Below are positions 40,428 through 50,911 of a stretch of DNA of 64,000 nucleotides, one piece after another. The stretch is from Pseudoips prasinana (lineage: Eukaryota; Arthropoda; Insecta; Lepidoptera; Nolidae): positions 27,983,934 through 28,047,933 of the forward strand of contig OX621252.1 of the NCBI GenBank assembly GCA_951640165.1, given 5' to 3'. Position 1 is the stretch's first letter; every line of letters begins with the position of its first letter. Made by a program: the position numbers and the translations under genes. The notes under the pieces were generated by a model. That model searched no databases and was not told where the DNA came from. It saw nothing but the letters and a program-made list of their open reading frames with translations.

Positions 40428-40950
40428 AATAATAATGTCCTCCTAGCCGAATTTCGGCCACGGCGGCCAGTTTCAACAGAGATTATTCATCTGCGCGGGA
40501 CATACTATAGTGCTCAAGTGTGTGCGCAAACACAGAAGCACTTTCTATTTCGTCACTCTCATGATCCGATGGGAGGCCTATGCGACACGACCGGAAAGAG
40601 GTCAGGTACAGGACCGATGGCTTTACATGCTCTCCGAGGCACGGTGGTATAATACCGCCAACTCCCAGACTTCGGGCTGATGCTGAGAATTTTTTCTTTT
40701 TACAGAAATGTCCCAAAATCACTTTTTGGCCCGACCCGGGATTTGAACCCAGGACCTCGTTCTCTGCGGGTGAACACGCTACCGCTAGACCAACGAGGCA
40801 GTCCAAAATAACTTTTGGTCCGACCCGGGATTTTGCTTCTGTAACTTTCTGTTTTATGTAAGATACCACAGTCGGGATTTGAACCCATTTCAACCCAACC
40901 CCTTCATCTGTGGTTGAAAACGCTACCGCTAGACCAACGAGGCAGCCAGA
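40428..40950 (-). mobile_element. SINE-E copy with two tRNA-like heads
   Basis: On the minus strand, one head lies at about 40800-40735 (CTGCCTCGTTGGTCTAGCGG; B box GGGTTCAAATCCC) and leads into a full body. A second head with the same start lies at about 40950-40870, with B box 'GGGTTCAAATCCCG', followed by a different short body. The A box TGGTCTAGCGG fits a pol III promoter. The two heads suggest one SINE inserted into, or was templated from, another. Confidence 0.78.
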
Positions 40951-41386
40951 CAAAAAACACAATACGTAAAAATAGAATTGGAGGCATATAAATTCGTGCG
41001 TCTCACGAGGGACTTGGCCCGAGTACTGTGGCCAACCAACCACAAACAACACGTTATTGGTACAAACATTATTTGTGACTTTGTGTGTAACTTTGTGCGC
41101 ATTGTATCTGTATTATAATATTGTGTTTTATTGGTAAAGTTTTGCGAATGGATATTAACTGGCCGCAAAGCAATTAGTAGCTGGGACAGTAAATTTAACT
41201 CAATGTTTTTGTAATGTCATTAATGACAATACCTCTTACCGAACGAGACCTAAATCTACAGGGCATAATTATGGACAATACCCCAAATGACCTACAATAA
41301 AGAAAGAAGATTTATTTAATTATTAAGAAGAGTAACTATTGTTACCCTGGTGTTCGAGTTGTTGAAGGCATATCGATTAAAGGGTC
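40951..41386. other. no feature recognised
   Basis: No supported feature. Confidence 0.5.
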
Positions 41387-41387
41387 A

Positions 41388-41818
41388 GAGAGCTAAGGTG
41401 CCCTCCGAAGCATGGAGATGCTTAGAAATTAAACCGCTTTGACATTCACCCATCTATGAACAGACCAGATAAACGACTTTTGTGTATCGACTACAATCGG
41501 GACCAAAAGCTTAACGTGCCCTCTGAAGCATGGAGATACTCAGAAATTAGACTGCTTTGGCATTCACCCATATATAGACAGACCGGGTAAACGACTTCTG
41601 TGTATCGACTACAATCGGGACCGAGAGCTTTACGTGCTCTCCGAAGAATGGATATGCTCAAAATTAGATCGCTTTGACACTCACCCATCTATAGACCGAC
41701 CAGATAAACGATTTTTGTGTATCGACTACAATCGGGACCGAGAGCTAAACGTGCCCTCCGAAGCATAGAGATGCTCAGAAATTAGACCGCTTTGACATTC
41801 ACTCATCTATAGGCGATT
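41388..41818 (+). repeat. tandem array, about 117 bp x 3.7, of a Rep-F segment
   Basis: 'cgactacaatcgggacc' recurs at 41488, 41606 and 41723 (periods 118 and 117). Each unit carries a form of 'aacgtgccctccgaagcatg' and 'cattcacccatctat', the Rep-F core. The last unit is cut by the MITE at 41812. Confidence 0.85.
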
Positions 41819-42019
41819 AGTACACTGCCCCGTATGATGCATCGTAGTGCGTGAGTGCATGTTCTATCGTTGCTTAGCACAGTCCAACACACAGAACATA
41901 CATCTGCATGAACGCAAGTGGATGCATGTTCTGTTTTCTATACAAACGGAGATACAAGCAACGATTGAACACGCACTCACGCACTACGCTGCATCATGCG
42001 GGACAGTGTGCCAATCGCC
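41812..42019. mobile_element. MITE with 63-bp inverted ends
   Basis: Arms 41812-41874 and 41957-42019 match at 56 of 63 positions, starting GGCGATT and including 'cgtagtgcgtgagtgc'. Flanking 'ctata' and 'atagata' are near-palindromic, so the exact target site is unclear. It sits inside a Rep-F unit, whose remainder resumes after it ('gctttaccttgccgatcatt'). Confidence 0.82.
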
Positions 42020-42069
42020 ATAGATAAAACGGGAGAATAGCTTTACCTTGCCGATCATTTACGGACCGA

Positions 42070-42870
42070 TATAATACGTAGTACCTACTACTATACTAAC
42101 TTGAAAACGATTGTATTAAACACTGATAAGCGATAGAGTTGGGTAGATAGTATTCAACCGCAATGAGGATGTTTTATGGATTTTTTTGACGTGAATAATA
42201 CCCGGTAGCAGCACAAAATAAGAAAGTTGGCATTGATACATTACCATACATCAGAGAGTCTTTGAACCAAAGCTCGGTCCTGCGGCTAATCTGATCTCTT
42301 CCCTCAATCACTATCCAATTTGTCTATCTTATCTGGATTTGTGCATACCTTCGTGTACCAAAATATGGCATTCTAATTAGAATATGCATTTGCAAGAGGT
42401 TTTTATCTGAAACCGAGTTTAATCGAAAAAGTTGCAAGGTTAAATTTCCTTTACCCACTGACTATATCTACATCTTAAATAATATATCTTAAATATATAT
42501 CATAGACTATTACTTAAATCTGATAAGAAAAATTTCTTATCACATTTAAGACATAGTTTCTAAACCAAATGTGTAAAAAAAACAAAGAACAAGCAGATGT
42601 TTTAATCGCAGTTAACGCACAAAAAACCCGCCACAACACTTTCTTATAACTAAGATAGTTATGGTAAGCAAAGCAAGTTAAAAAATTTACTAAGTTGAAA
42701 CTTGCAAGGTACAAGAAAAACTCATGAATTTCCTCTACCTGGAAACTTAGCCCATTATTGTAAGTTGCAATAATTCGTATCTTATGAGTCTAGACGTGTT
42801 CTGTGTTTTATTTATTTTTTTGTAAGTCGTCCTTTTGTGTCAATACAATATATGTTCGAGTTTATTATTG
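42070..42870. other. no feature recognised
   Basis: AT-rich stretch with no supported feature. Confidence 0.5.
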
Positions 42871-42874
42871 TTCC

Positions 42875-43065
42875 TTATTTTAAGACAACGCCCGTACTTG
42901 AAAATCACTCTCCCTATCGCCATCTGTCATTGAATTAGAATACATGCAATTGTTTTGTGCATGTGACAAGTATGTGTGTGATGTATAGGTAGTTGTTTTG
43001 AGTCTGGATGAAAATTGTTTCCGTCCATTATAATTAATTATGGGTTCGATAATTGCGCAGGGTAA
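42875..43065. repeat. SINE-C mosaic
   Basis: 'ttttaagacaacgcccgtac' is the reversed SINE-C 3' end. 'gttgttttgagtctggatga' just downstream is SINE-C forward. Rearranged fragments. Confidence 0.45.
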
Positions 43066-43139
43066 CAATTTATTTGAGCCTTAGATGAAAGTTAAAGTGT
43101 GTTTTGTGTCCATAAACTGCATGTTTGTAAATTTCAAAG

Positions 43140-43285
43140 AGGTAACTAATTACATAGATCTTTCACTTCAATAACATTCAATATTGAAGTGAAAACTTTT
43201 TTAGGCGTGTTGAGCACTTTTTCATTGGAACTCCGGCCATCGACACATCACGCCTCCCATGAGCGATATGTATACAGTATATATG
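43140..43285 (+). repeat. dispersed repeat fragment with a 12-bp hairpin
   Basis: 'ttcacttcaata' (43162-43173) and 'tattgaagtgaa' (43182-43193) pair perfectly. The following 'aactccggccatcgacacat' and 'cacgcctcccatgagcgata' I recognise as a common lepidopteran repeat phrase. Family not named. Confidence 0.45.
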
Positions 43286-43639
43286 GTACTTTTCGGCTTT
43301 ACCTATTTTATTTAACTTATAAAGTGTATTTTGAGCATTATAATCCAAAATAACCTTGTTTTCGTTTTATTTACAATCTTCCTGATTTGTCACAAAAATA
43401 ACGCCCGCACAGAATAAATTAAATCGCTGTACCGTGAGGAACTTAAAAATAATAAATTTACGTTTCAATCTCAACATTAATTATGGAACATAAATTCAAG
43501 AGCTTTATTTAAAAGCAGTTTAGATTAGATCGGCTTAGATAAACTTATAAGACTACCCAGAGAATATGCCAATTCATGCCTTTATGCAAATTTCAAAATT
43601 AAAATATTAATATCAATATATATATATATATATATAACA

Positions 43640-44012
43640 AAAGGCGGCTCAAGGTCACCCAAAGAGCAATGGAAGGGGCTATGCTTGAAGTTTCCCTGCG
43701 AGATCGAATCAGCAATGTTGAGATCCGCAGGCGAACCAAAGTGACCGAAATAGCCGTAAGAATTACCGAGCTGAAGTGGCAGTGGGCGGGGCACATAGCT
43801 CGTAGAGCCGACGGCCGCTGGGTCAGAAAGGTTCTCGCGTGGCGACCACGAACCGGAAGACGCAGCGTGGGCAGGCCCCCTACAAGATGGACTGATGACC
43901 TTGTGCGGGTCGCTGGATGCGGATAGCGCAAGACCGGCAATTGTGGAGATCTTTGGGGGAGGCCTTTGTCTAGCAGTGGACGTCTTTCGGCTGATATGAT
44001 GATGATGATATC
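43640..44012 (+). pseudogene. RTE-type LINE, RT C-terminal end and 3' tail
   Basis: The frame reads RRLKVTQRAMEGAMLEVSLR, then ELKWQWAGHIARRADGRW, VLAWRPRTGRRSVGRPPTRW and TDDLVRVAGCG, then a stop. This is the C-terminal end of RTE reverse transcriptases (W.GH.AR..D.RW, GRPPTRW.DD). The 3' UTR carries 'ggaggcctttgtctagcagt' and ends in GATGATGATG. The copy is 5'-truncated. Confidence 0.85.
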
Positions 44013-44560
44013 ACAAAAGGGTTTACTGGAACCTTATTTTTTTATTATTCAAGTTAGGTTAGGTTTTATTTTTCATCCAACTTGAATTATCAAATAAAAC
44101 GCATTTCGAGTGTTATTTGTTTTATAAGTGCAGAATTAATGTTCCTGGATCTCATGTCAACTACCTTTTTTCTCCGTCTATACGTAAATAACGTCCTCTT
44201 TGCAAAATTAAAACTAAATTCTCGCACAAAATTTACAAAATTAGCTTTTAAAACACTTTTAACTACTCAGTATCGAAAGAAGCTTTTAACAAAGAAGGGC
44301 GTGGTATTAAGCAGGCTTTATGCTGTCACCGTGTTCGAAGCACTACTGCAAAGTATAGACTAAGCTTCATTTATGTTCCTACTTTTACATTTACTCCATC
44401 TTTCAGCTTGAAAATTGTTTAATTATAAACAAGAATTATGAAATTTTTGATAACGGCATCTAAGTTTGTTCTGGTAAAATGTTAAATAGGTAACAGTGCT
44501 GGCATAAATTTTGTTACAGTGGAAACCATCGTTGGAAATATTAATAATAATATTATCGTT
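44013..44560. other. no feature recognised
   Basis: A 93-codon plus-strand frame (44082-44363) is rich in Leu, Phe and Lys, with no recognised domain. Confidence 0.4.
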
Positions 44561-44564
44561 CTGG

Positions 44565-44755
44565 TTGGATTCTAGCCGTAGCGGCGATTTTCAATGGAGA
44601 CTAGTCATAGTGCATAAGGTTAATATAGGACAAGAGTCTGCGAAGAGAATAGAAGCGCCTGTGCTTGCGCGATAGTGCCCCTGAGTTTGGTGAACGTTCT
44701 ATTATTCCCTCGATTTCATGATCCGATGGTAAGGACACTATTATGTCACCTATTT
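44565..44755 (-). repeat. SINE-E body fragment
   Basis: 'gattctagccgtagcggcga', 'caatggagactagtcatagt' and 'tcatgatccgatggtaagga' match the 40.4-kb SINE-E. Confidence 0.6.
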
Positions 44756-45480
44756 AGTTTTTGACGCATTAAGTACTAAACATTTACGATTTTCCCATCT
44801 GTTTCTGCTTTCAAAGTCTTTATAAATTTTTTGGACTGCCTCATGTATGTCACCTGGCTTAACAGTGTGTCTGCGCTGTTGAAAATAAACAGGGACCCCG
44901 AAATGGAACTGGAGTACACCCCTATTAATAGAAGTAAAATGGGAGCAAAAAAACAGAGCCATAGAAGTACAACTCTACCAGTTGCGTACAATTACTGAGA
45001 TACGGGTCGAACAAAGAAATCGGAATATGATAGTTTTGATAGAAACAAAGGAATGTTAATGCAGTCAAACGCTCTAGATAAGTCAAACAAGTCTAGTAGC
45101 GTCCTCGTCCCCTGATCTTGCGCAGCTAAGGTGTTATCAGTTACGTAAAACAGAGCGCTGTGATGGTACTCCATCCTTTCTTGAATCCAGACTGCAGGGC
45201 AGGTAAAATATTGTTTCTCCATTACCTACTTTCAGTATTGTGCGTACAATTACCGTCTTCCATTCTGGGAAAACATTATGTATTGATATATTTATTAAAG
45301 TTGTAAATCATTCAAGCCCCATGGTATTGGACTTCAAGGTATTTATAATATTCCATTCATCCAAGTTGTCAACAATCCTAAGTGAAAACGTGCTTGAAAA
45401 CTTACTGTGATATTCAAAGAATGTTAAGAACGATAAAGGAACTTCCGTATTGGAAAAAAATCTTTGGAGGAATTCCGTTA
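44755..45480 (-). pseudogene. LINE reverse-transcriptase relic
   Basis: Minus-strand pieces in order: FPEWKTVIVRTI (about 45255), RTLLDLFDLSRAFDCINIPL (about 45100; motif A with its Asp), SSSISGSLFIFNSAD (about 44890; the worn 'GVPQGSILGPLLF' block) and LVLNASKTK (about 44780). Several frames are used. It belongs to the CR1/Jockey group and is not the same subfamily as the 8.5-kb LINE. Confidence 0.7.
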
Positions 45481-46040
45481 ACTTTTGGAGGAATTATTAG
45501 TTTAAAATTTTTCAATAAGAATCATTTTCATTGACACTGGTCGACATCGCCAAAATACGACCAGGAGGACACTAACCCGTTACGGAATAAAGTCCAAAAT
45601 TGCTCAATAAACCACTGTACCAGAAACGACCTGCCAGCCAAAATCTATACACGTTCTAATTTCATCGGAACCCTTTCCGTCTGTCAGTCATAACGGAATT
45701 GAATTGTACGGTATCATGGCATATAATACTGTGCGTATACACGTGAAATTTTATTCATTTATTCAGTGCCCTGGTCCTAATATTTGGAATAGGGTAGAGG
45801 CAGTCATGGACGAGGTTTTGCTGTGGAGTAAAATTTGGCCAAGATCAAAATGCTTAGTGCAACAAGGAGGACTGCACGTTGTACTGTTGGCAGTAATGCA
45901 AATGTGTTGTTGAGGTCCCAGGGCTGATATGTATTGTAGTTATTATTAATTTTTAAACATCATTTCTGTAGTTATTATTCAGGCACGTACGGTTGGTCAT
46001 TAATATAATCAATAAGTGAAATGCTAGTGCATAATGCCGT
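45481..46040. other. no feature recognised
   Basis: A 69-codon frame (45704-45913) has no recognised domain. Confidence 0.4.
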
Positions 46041-46043
46041 CAC

Positions 46044-46183
46044 CTTTGCGCCAACCCATCCAACATCTCCTCAGGAGCTTCCATCACGTCATTCCAGCAA
46101 TCGGTAGTTGTACGACCATGACCATTTATCTCAAAAACCGTGTAACCCCTATAATTCTCATAATTGTCCTCTGCATAACGTAA
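46044..46183 (-). CDS. candidate internal coding exon
   Basis: On the minus strand, between a 3' splice site (gtatgacag, boundary 46184/46183) and a 5' splice site (CAAAG|GTGACG, boundary 46044/46043), the sequence reads LRYAEDNYENYRGYTVFEIN, then GHGRTTTDCWNDVMEAPEEM and LDGLAQ. The acidic, W/C/G-containing composition differs from the background. The length is 140 nt, from phase 0 to phase 2. The family is not recognised. It is phase-compatible with the candidate exon at 55468-55584, which would precede it. Confidence 0.35.
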
Positions 46184-46189
46184 CTGTCA

Positions 46190-46515
46190 TACGCACAACC
46201 GCGGCGATTATTATTTTGTTTTGACTCTTATTCACACAAAATAAATACCATTTACAAAAAAGATTACAAAATTAAACATAACATTTCACAGACGGAATGT
46301 ATTGTTTAAAGCTCTCCTGTAGAAATAGGTATTAGCTTCGCTCAACGAAATAGACTAGCTCCTAGACGACTAGCCAACTACGTTAGACATATTGTACGGT
46401 GTGAGTGTGAACGTAAACACAACTGCACTATCTGTTCTCTCCAAGTTATAATTTGAGAGGTTCTCATAGCCTATGGCTCTCTGTAGTCCGTAAGTGATTG
46501 GTGGAGTGAAGCACA
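46190..46515. other. no feature recognised
   Basis: No supported feature. Confidence 0.5.
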
Positions 46516-46519
46516 AAAT

Positions 46520-46675
46520 GGGTGACCGCCAAAGCGATGGAATAATCTTAGCATTTCTATGTTTCAGTGCGTTCGTTAAGCTGTCGATCCCGGTTGTAGT
46601 TGCTATATAACAGTTTTTAAGTCATGTCACAGGCACAGGCGTTTTTAACTCTGACTGCCCATACGATAAAGAAAA
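46520..46675 (-). repeat. Rep-F copy
   Basis: 'aagctgtcgatcccggttgt', 'agttgctatataacagt' and 'ctgactgcccatacgataaa' are Rep-F in reverse. Confidence 0.55.
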
Positions 46676-46719
46676 TAAAAAAAAATCTATTGGGTAGCTA
46701 TTGAACATAACTGAAGTCT

Positions 46720-46930
46720 GAGATCAGATGCAGGATTTAGAGTTTCTGCGCTCGAGGACGTTCTCTTCGAGGCACAGGCGTCCAAAAACGGTAAGCTCCA
46801 GCCTTGAAGCTACTACTGGGGGTTTTCCTTGTCAAAAATGCCATTTCCTCTTTTAAGTCCAACCCGGGATTTAAACCCAAAACCTGGTTAACTGCAGTTA
46901 ACCATGGTACCGCTGGTCCTACGTGGAGTT
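46720..46930 (-). repeat. SINE-E fragment with worn head
   Basis: 'ttcgaggcacaggcgtccaa', 'aagtccaacccgggatttaa' and 'acccaaaacctggtt', then 'taccgctggtcctacgtgga'. The reversed head is at the high end. Confidence 0.6.
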
Positions 46931-47333
46931 TTATTGTATTTCTATGATTATTATTTCAGGATGTTTTCCAATATAATTTAATATACTCCATGAAATTAAA
47001 TTCTTTTGTAGTTTATTATTTATTTTTATTTGTTAAACATTATTTTCATTTGTTTAAAATTCTCAGTAGCGCAAAGCTCAAACATAAAATACGCCAATTA
47101 TACAATAAATAAATCTTGGCATATAATTCCAATGAATAAATGCGTTTTTCTTTCATTCTAATCATGACATTAACAATTTACTGTTACCGAAATAAATTTC
47201 GTATGAACCCGTATTTACATTCTCGTACCAAATTTCGTACGAACAATCAAATAAATGGGAATATAATAAAACAGATTCAGAAGCTCTGTAACTAAATAGT
47301 ATTTTTTTACAATCAACCAATGCTGGTAGGTAT
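46931..47333. other. no feature recognised
   Basis: AT-rich stretch with no supported feature. Confidence 0.5.
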
Positions 47334-47334
47334 A

Positions 47335-47473
47335 TACAGACGCCAGCACATCACGCTACCCCAATCTGTCAAATTTCCCCAATTGAAAGTAAACCTTATG
47401 CTGAAGTGATAAAGTTGAAAATCTATATAAGAAATTTGACAGATTGGGGTAGCTGGATGTGCTGGCGTCTGTA
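47335..47473 (+). mobile_element. TA-flanked MITE, copy 2
   Basis: 135 bp (47337-47471) between TA dinucleotides, with ends CAGACGCCAGCACATC / GATGTGCTGGCGTCTG exact. Inside, 'aatctgtcaaatttcc' and 'aaatttgacagattgg' extend the inverted repeat. Confidence 0.9.
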
Positions 47474-47830
47474 TTTCACCCAAATTTGTCTCTATGAATA
47501 CGACGTGACGCCCAAAATATCGCTTCATACCCTGGGCTTAACTAGTTGGAACTTTTAGGCCTTTTAGTTTGTCCCAAGTGGGGTATTAAGTGAATTTCAT
47601 GTTTTTGGGTAATTTATATAATCGTAGTGCGGATAAAAAGTTCTGGACAAACGGAATTCTGGCGAGCCTAATATTACACTAATAAGTATGTAGGGACCGA
47701 CTAACTTCGGAATAGATAGCGCAAATGTTTTTAAATTGAGATAGTTGTTTTGTTCGGAATGTTGAATAGTAAGTAGTGAAATGATGAAATTTGTACAACA
47801 TTATTTATGTATTAACCGGATTAACCTTTA
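47474..47830. other. no feature recognised
   Basis: No supported feature. Confidence 0.5.
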
Positions 47831-47831
47831 T

Positions 47832-47994
47832 TTTTATATACTGTGGACACGGGTCTCATCGCGATAAAGATTTAGGTAAATCATTACCTTGGTTACCCGA
47901 CGTTTCGGCATGGATTGTGCAAACGTCGGGTAACCAAAGTAATGATTTACCTAAATCTTTATCGCGATGAGACCCGTGTCCACAGTATATAAAA
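47832..47994. repeat. near-perfect 163-nt hairpin element
   Basis: Arms 47832-47905 and 47921-47994 (74 nt each) differ at one position and enclose a 15-nt loop. Arm landmarks are 'ctgtggacacgggtctcatc' and 'ggttacccgacgttt'. The ends are TTTTATATA-type, so a TA or AT target is possible. No coding. Transcribed, it would be a long double-stranded RNA hairpin. Confidence 0.9.
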
Positions 47995-48092
47995 GTGTGT
48001 ACAAATAGCGAAAGTTTAGAAACATTAATAGCTAACCTTTATTGTTATTTTTGCAACGTTCCAAGTTAAATTGCAATAATTTATATTTCATC

Positions 48093-48252
48093 ATCATGTC
48101 CACTGCTGGACAAAGGCCTCCCCCAAGGATCACCACAAAAGCCGGTCCTGCGCGCATCCAACGGCTTCCCGCGACCCTTGCAAGATCGTCAGTTCACCTT
48201 GTAGGGGGCCTGCCCACGCTGCGTCTTGCGGTTCGTGGTAGCCACTTGAGAA
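48093..48252 (-). mobile_element. RTE-type LINE 3' relic
   Basis: 'catcatgtccactgctggac' and 'aaaggcctcccccaagg' are the tail and signature reversed. 'cttgtagggggcctgcccac' and 'gctgcgtcttgcggttcgtg' are the coding end. Confidence 0.75.
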
Positions 48253-48324
48253 TTTATATTTATTTACGTTTTATTCATTACTACTGGCTTTTGTAAGTAT
48301 AATAAGGTTATAGTATATTACGGG

Positions 48325-48551
48325 GCAGTTGGCGTGGTTGGCAGATGCTTGCCTTTCCCGCCGCAGGTTGTTGTTTCGATTCCCACCTATGACATATATT
48401 TGTGTGCATGAACATGCCTGTTTGTCCTGTGTCTGAGTGTAATTATCTATATAAGTATGTATTTACAAAAGAAAAGTAGCATATGTAGTATATCAGTTTC
48501 CAGATTTCCAAAGTAGGTACAAGCTCTGCTTAATTGTATTACAAGAAGGTA
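48325..48551 (+). mobile_element. SINE-B copy
   Basis: Head 'ttggcgtggttggcagatgc' and B box 'GTTTCGATTCCC'. The body has 'tgtgtgcatgaacatgcctg' and 'acaagctctgctta', with a worn 3' end. Confidence 0.82.
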
Positions 48552-48617
48552 CAATATCGTAGCGCTGGTATTGAGTTGGCAACTCAGGTTTAGTGACGCA
48601 AGGATAGATGCAAAATT

Positions 48618-48874
48618 ATATATATGAATCCAAATAAAACATTATCTGAAGAAAAAAGTGGAAAGTAATTTAAGGTAGCTTAAATTATTTTTGTCTTTTT
48701 ATTTCAAATGTAAGTTAAGTTACCTGGTAACTTAAACACCTGTCACTTAACTCCTACCTTTAATGACTTTTAACTTTTTATTTCAAAAGTAGTTTAAGGA
48801 ACCTGGTACCTTAAATACCTGGTAATTAATTTGCCTTTTTATTTTATTTTTGTTTTATTTGGATTCATATATAT
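48618..48874. mobile_element. MITE with 24-bp perfect inverted ends
   Basis: Arms 48618-48641 and 48851-48874 (atatatatgaatccaaataa... ) pair perfectly. The 257-bp interior has internal repeats of 'tacctggta' and 'ttttatttcaaa'. Non-coding. Confidence 0.8.
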
Positions 48875-48889
48875 TATTTTTGCCTCCAC

Positions 48890-49075
48890 CCGAGAAGAGG
48901 TCAAGTACATGACCGCAGGCTTTACATCCTCTCCGAGGCACGGGGTTGAGGCACCGCTAACTGCCAGATTTCGGTCTGATTCTGAGAATTTTTCTTAACC
49001 CAAAAATCCCAATATTACTATTTTGTCAATCCCCAGATTTGAACACAGGACCTCATCTGCTTTTGAGGGCAGTTA
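48890..49075 (-). repeat. SINE-E fragment
   Basis: 'gagaagaggtcaagtacatg', 'ctccgaggcacggggttgag' and 'cagatttcggtctgattctg', then a worn reversed head ('gatttgaacacaggacctca'). Confidence 0.65.
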
Positions 49076-49084
49076 CTTTATTTT

Positions 49085-49270
49085 ATCGTATGGGCACTGA
49101 CCCTAGTGTCAGAGTTGTTCAAACCGCTCCAGTCCGGACCGACATCTTAATGTGCCCTCCGAAGCACCGACAACTCAGAAATTAAACCACTTTGCCGGTC
49201 ACCCATCCATGGACTGAACGCGAGCCTAGTTACTAAACCACGCCAATCAACTGGTGAGTCCATCGGTTAT
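49085..49270 (+). repeat. Rep-F copy
   Basis: 'cgtatgggcactgaccctag', 'taatgtgccctccgaagcac' and 'actgaacgcgagcctagtta'. One of the most complete copies. Confidence 0.65.
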
Positions 49271-49531
49271 GACCAAAGTTTACTAACTCATTAAACCAAC
49301 ATTTTAGATACAAATTTATTTAAATTGAAAATATATATAATACAATTAGAAAGAATGATTACATCTTTCCTTCTAACTAGTATCTAAAATGTGCTTTTTA
49401 TTTAAATCTAAATATGGTGATTTCGTAAGTTCGTTGTACCTTTATTTTCTTTTCTTTCATATTAAAAATATACATTTTAAATGAATACAAGATACAATCC
49501 AAAGTAAATATTACCTAGTACTTTCATACCA

Positions 49532-49774
49532 GTAACTTCAAGACGTCTCAACACTACAGACGGCTTGGAAACTAGTGCATCAGAAATTAATTTTCCGAAT
49601 CATTGGTCACCTTCACTGAGCGAGGAATTCAAAGATGTTTCCATTAGTTTATATAAACTTAGCAATTCTAATTTGCCTGCACCGTCGTCTGTCCATGAAA
49701 ATGATGTATTCGTTACAGACTCGGGTTTTTTAGAACTTATTTCATTTCGTTCAGGTTTTAAAAGGACTGAATAA
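49532..49774 (+). CDS. candidate terminal coding exon
   Basis: After 'ctttcatacc|ag' (possible 3' splice site at 49531-49532) the frame reads VTSRRLNTTDGLETSASEIN, then FPNHWSPSLSEEFKDVSISL, YKLSNSNLPAPSSVHENDVF and VTDSGFLELISFRSGFKRTE, then TAA. It is open from 49508. Composition is protein-like (S, E, D, P, W), but no family is recognised and no AATAAA follows within about 100 nt. The upstream pyrimidine tract is poor. Chance remains possible. Confidence 0.25.
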   Translation, partial: VTSRRLNTTDGLETSASEINFPNHWSPSLSEEFKDVSISLYKLSNSNLPAPSSVHENDVFVTDSGFLELISFRSGFKRTE

Positions 49775-49868
49775 TGGATTTGTTTTGTTAGTGAAAGGTT
49801 ATTATGGAATCTTATTTGAATATATATATATATATTTGCTATTCTAATTGACGAGAATTTATTTGATA

Positions 49869-50175
49869 CTAGCTGTGCTTCGTGGTTTTACCAGCGTTAA
49901 ACTTCATAAATTAAATCTAATGTTATTCGGATATATAAGCTATATTACTACAAAGTTTCATTAAAATCCGTTCGGTAGTTTTGCGTGGAAGAGTAACAAA
50001 CATCCTTAGACCCATTTTCACAAACTTTCGTATTTATAATATTAGTACGATGTGTTATTCGGTTGTATAAGCGACATTACTAAAGTTTTATCAAAATCTG
50101 TTCTGTAGTTTTTGCGTGAAAGAGTAACAAACATCCATACATCCATACTCACAAACTTTCGCATTTATAATATTA
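49869..50175 (-). mobile_element. Helitron family 2, rearranged copy
   Basis: The 3' CTAG end is at 49869-49872 on the minus strand. The interior is duplicated: 'aaatccgttcggtagttttg' and 'aaatctgttctgtagttttt', each followed by 'gagtaacaaacatcc' and 'actttcg.atttataatatt'. The 5' terminus is not intact. Confidence 0.65.
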
Positions 50176-50588
50176 TTTTAGTTCAAACTTTATTCTATTA
50201 ACATGACATTACAGTCTGACGGGCGTACTTTATCATAATGTTGGTCAAATAATGTTAAAATAAGAATAATCTGTATAACTTAAAGCTTAATTTTATATAT
50301 GTTACTTAGACCCATAAAAAACTGTTACTTCAATAGCCGGACAGTTTTAATAGTTTTTACATATTACCATTATACATTGAAAGTCCACTGTAGGTGCGAG
50401 CACGATAACGATCTTTTAAGATATCTAATGAAAATATTTTTTGACCAGGAACTTCTCGAGTTGGATTTAGTGTAACTGATTCATCTTTGTTTTATACATA
50501 TACACTTGTTGGGCGCACATATAATCTACGTAAAGTTTTCATCGCGCGGTCAACACTAAATGGTTCATTATTTATATATGTACTTAAC
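50176..50588. other. no feature recognised
   Basis: No supported feature. Confidence 0.5.
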
Positions 50589-50590
50589 TA

Positions 50591-50911
50591 TCTATACATA
50601 TAATAAAATCGTAGGAAAGTCAAAACTGTACATTGAATATTTTTTTAAAAGGATACTTGGGGCATGATTTACAGTCGATATCGAAGCCATAAATATAGTT
50701 TTTAGAATTTTTGTCTGTTTATCTGTTTGCCTGTATGTATGTTCGGGCTAAACTCAAAAAGTACAGCATCGATTTACTTCAAATTTTGCATGAATATTAC
50801 TAAGAAGTCGGGTCAACATATAAGGTACATATTATCACGCTATCACTTATGGGGGAGGAACTGTGATAATTTATATAGTTTAACGCGGGTAAAACCGCGG
50901 GGCACAGCTAG
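50591..50911 (+). mobile_element. Helitron family 1, complete non-autonomous copy
   Basis: 321 bp from TC (TCTATACATATAATAAAATC, 50591) to CTAG (50908-50911), preceded by A and followed by T. The 3' hairpin GCGGGT...ACCGC is intact about 10 nt before the end. The 5' end matches that of the helicase-bearing relic at 36222. Non-coding. Confidence 0.92.

Noticed and set aside
40483..41052. 189-codon minus-strand frame
   Set aside because: It runs across two SINE-E heads and a body; the translation is of repeat DNA.
43582..43940. Minus-strand frames of 70 and 113 codons
   Set aside because: Antisense shadows of the RTE coding end on the plus strand.
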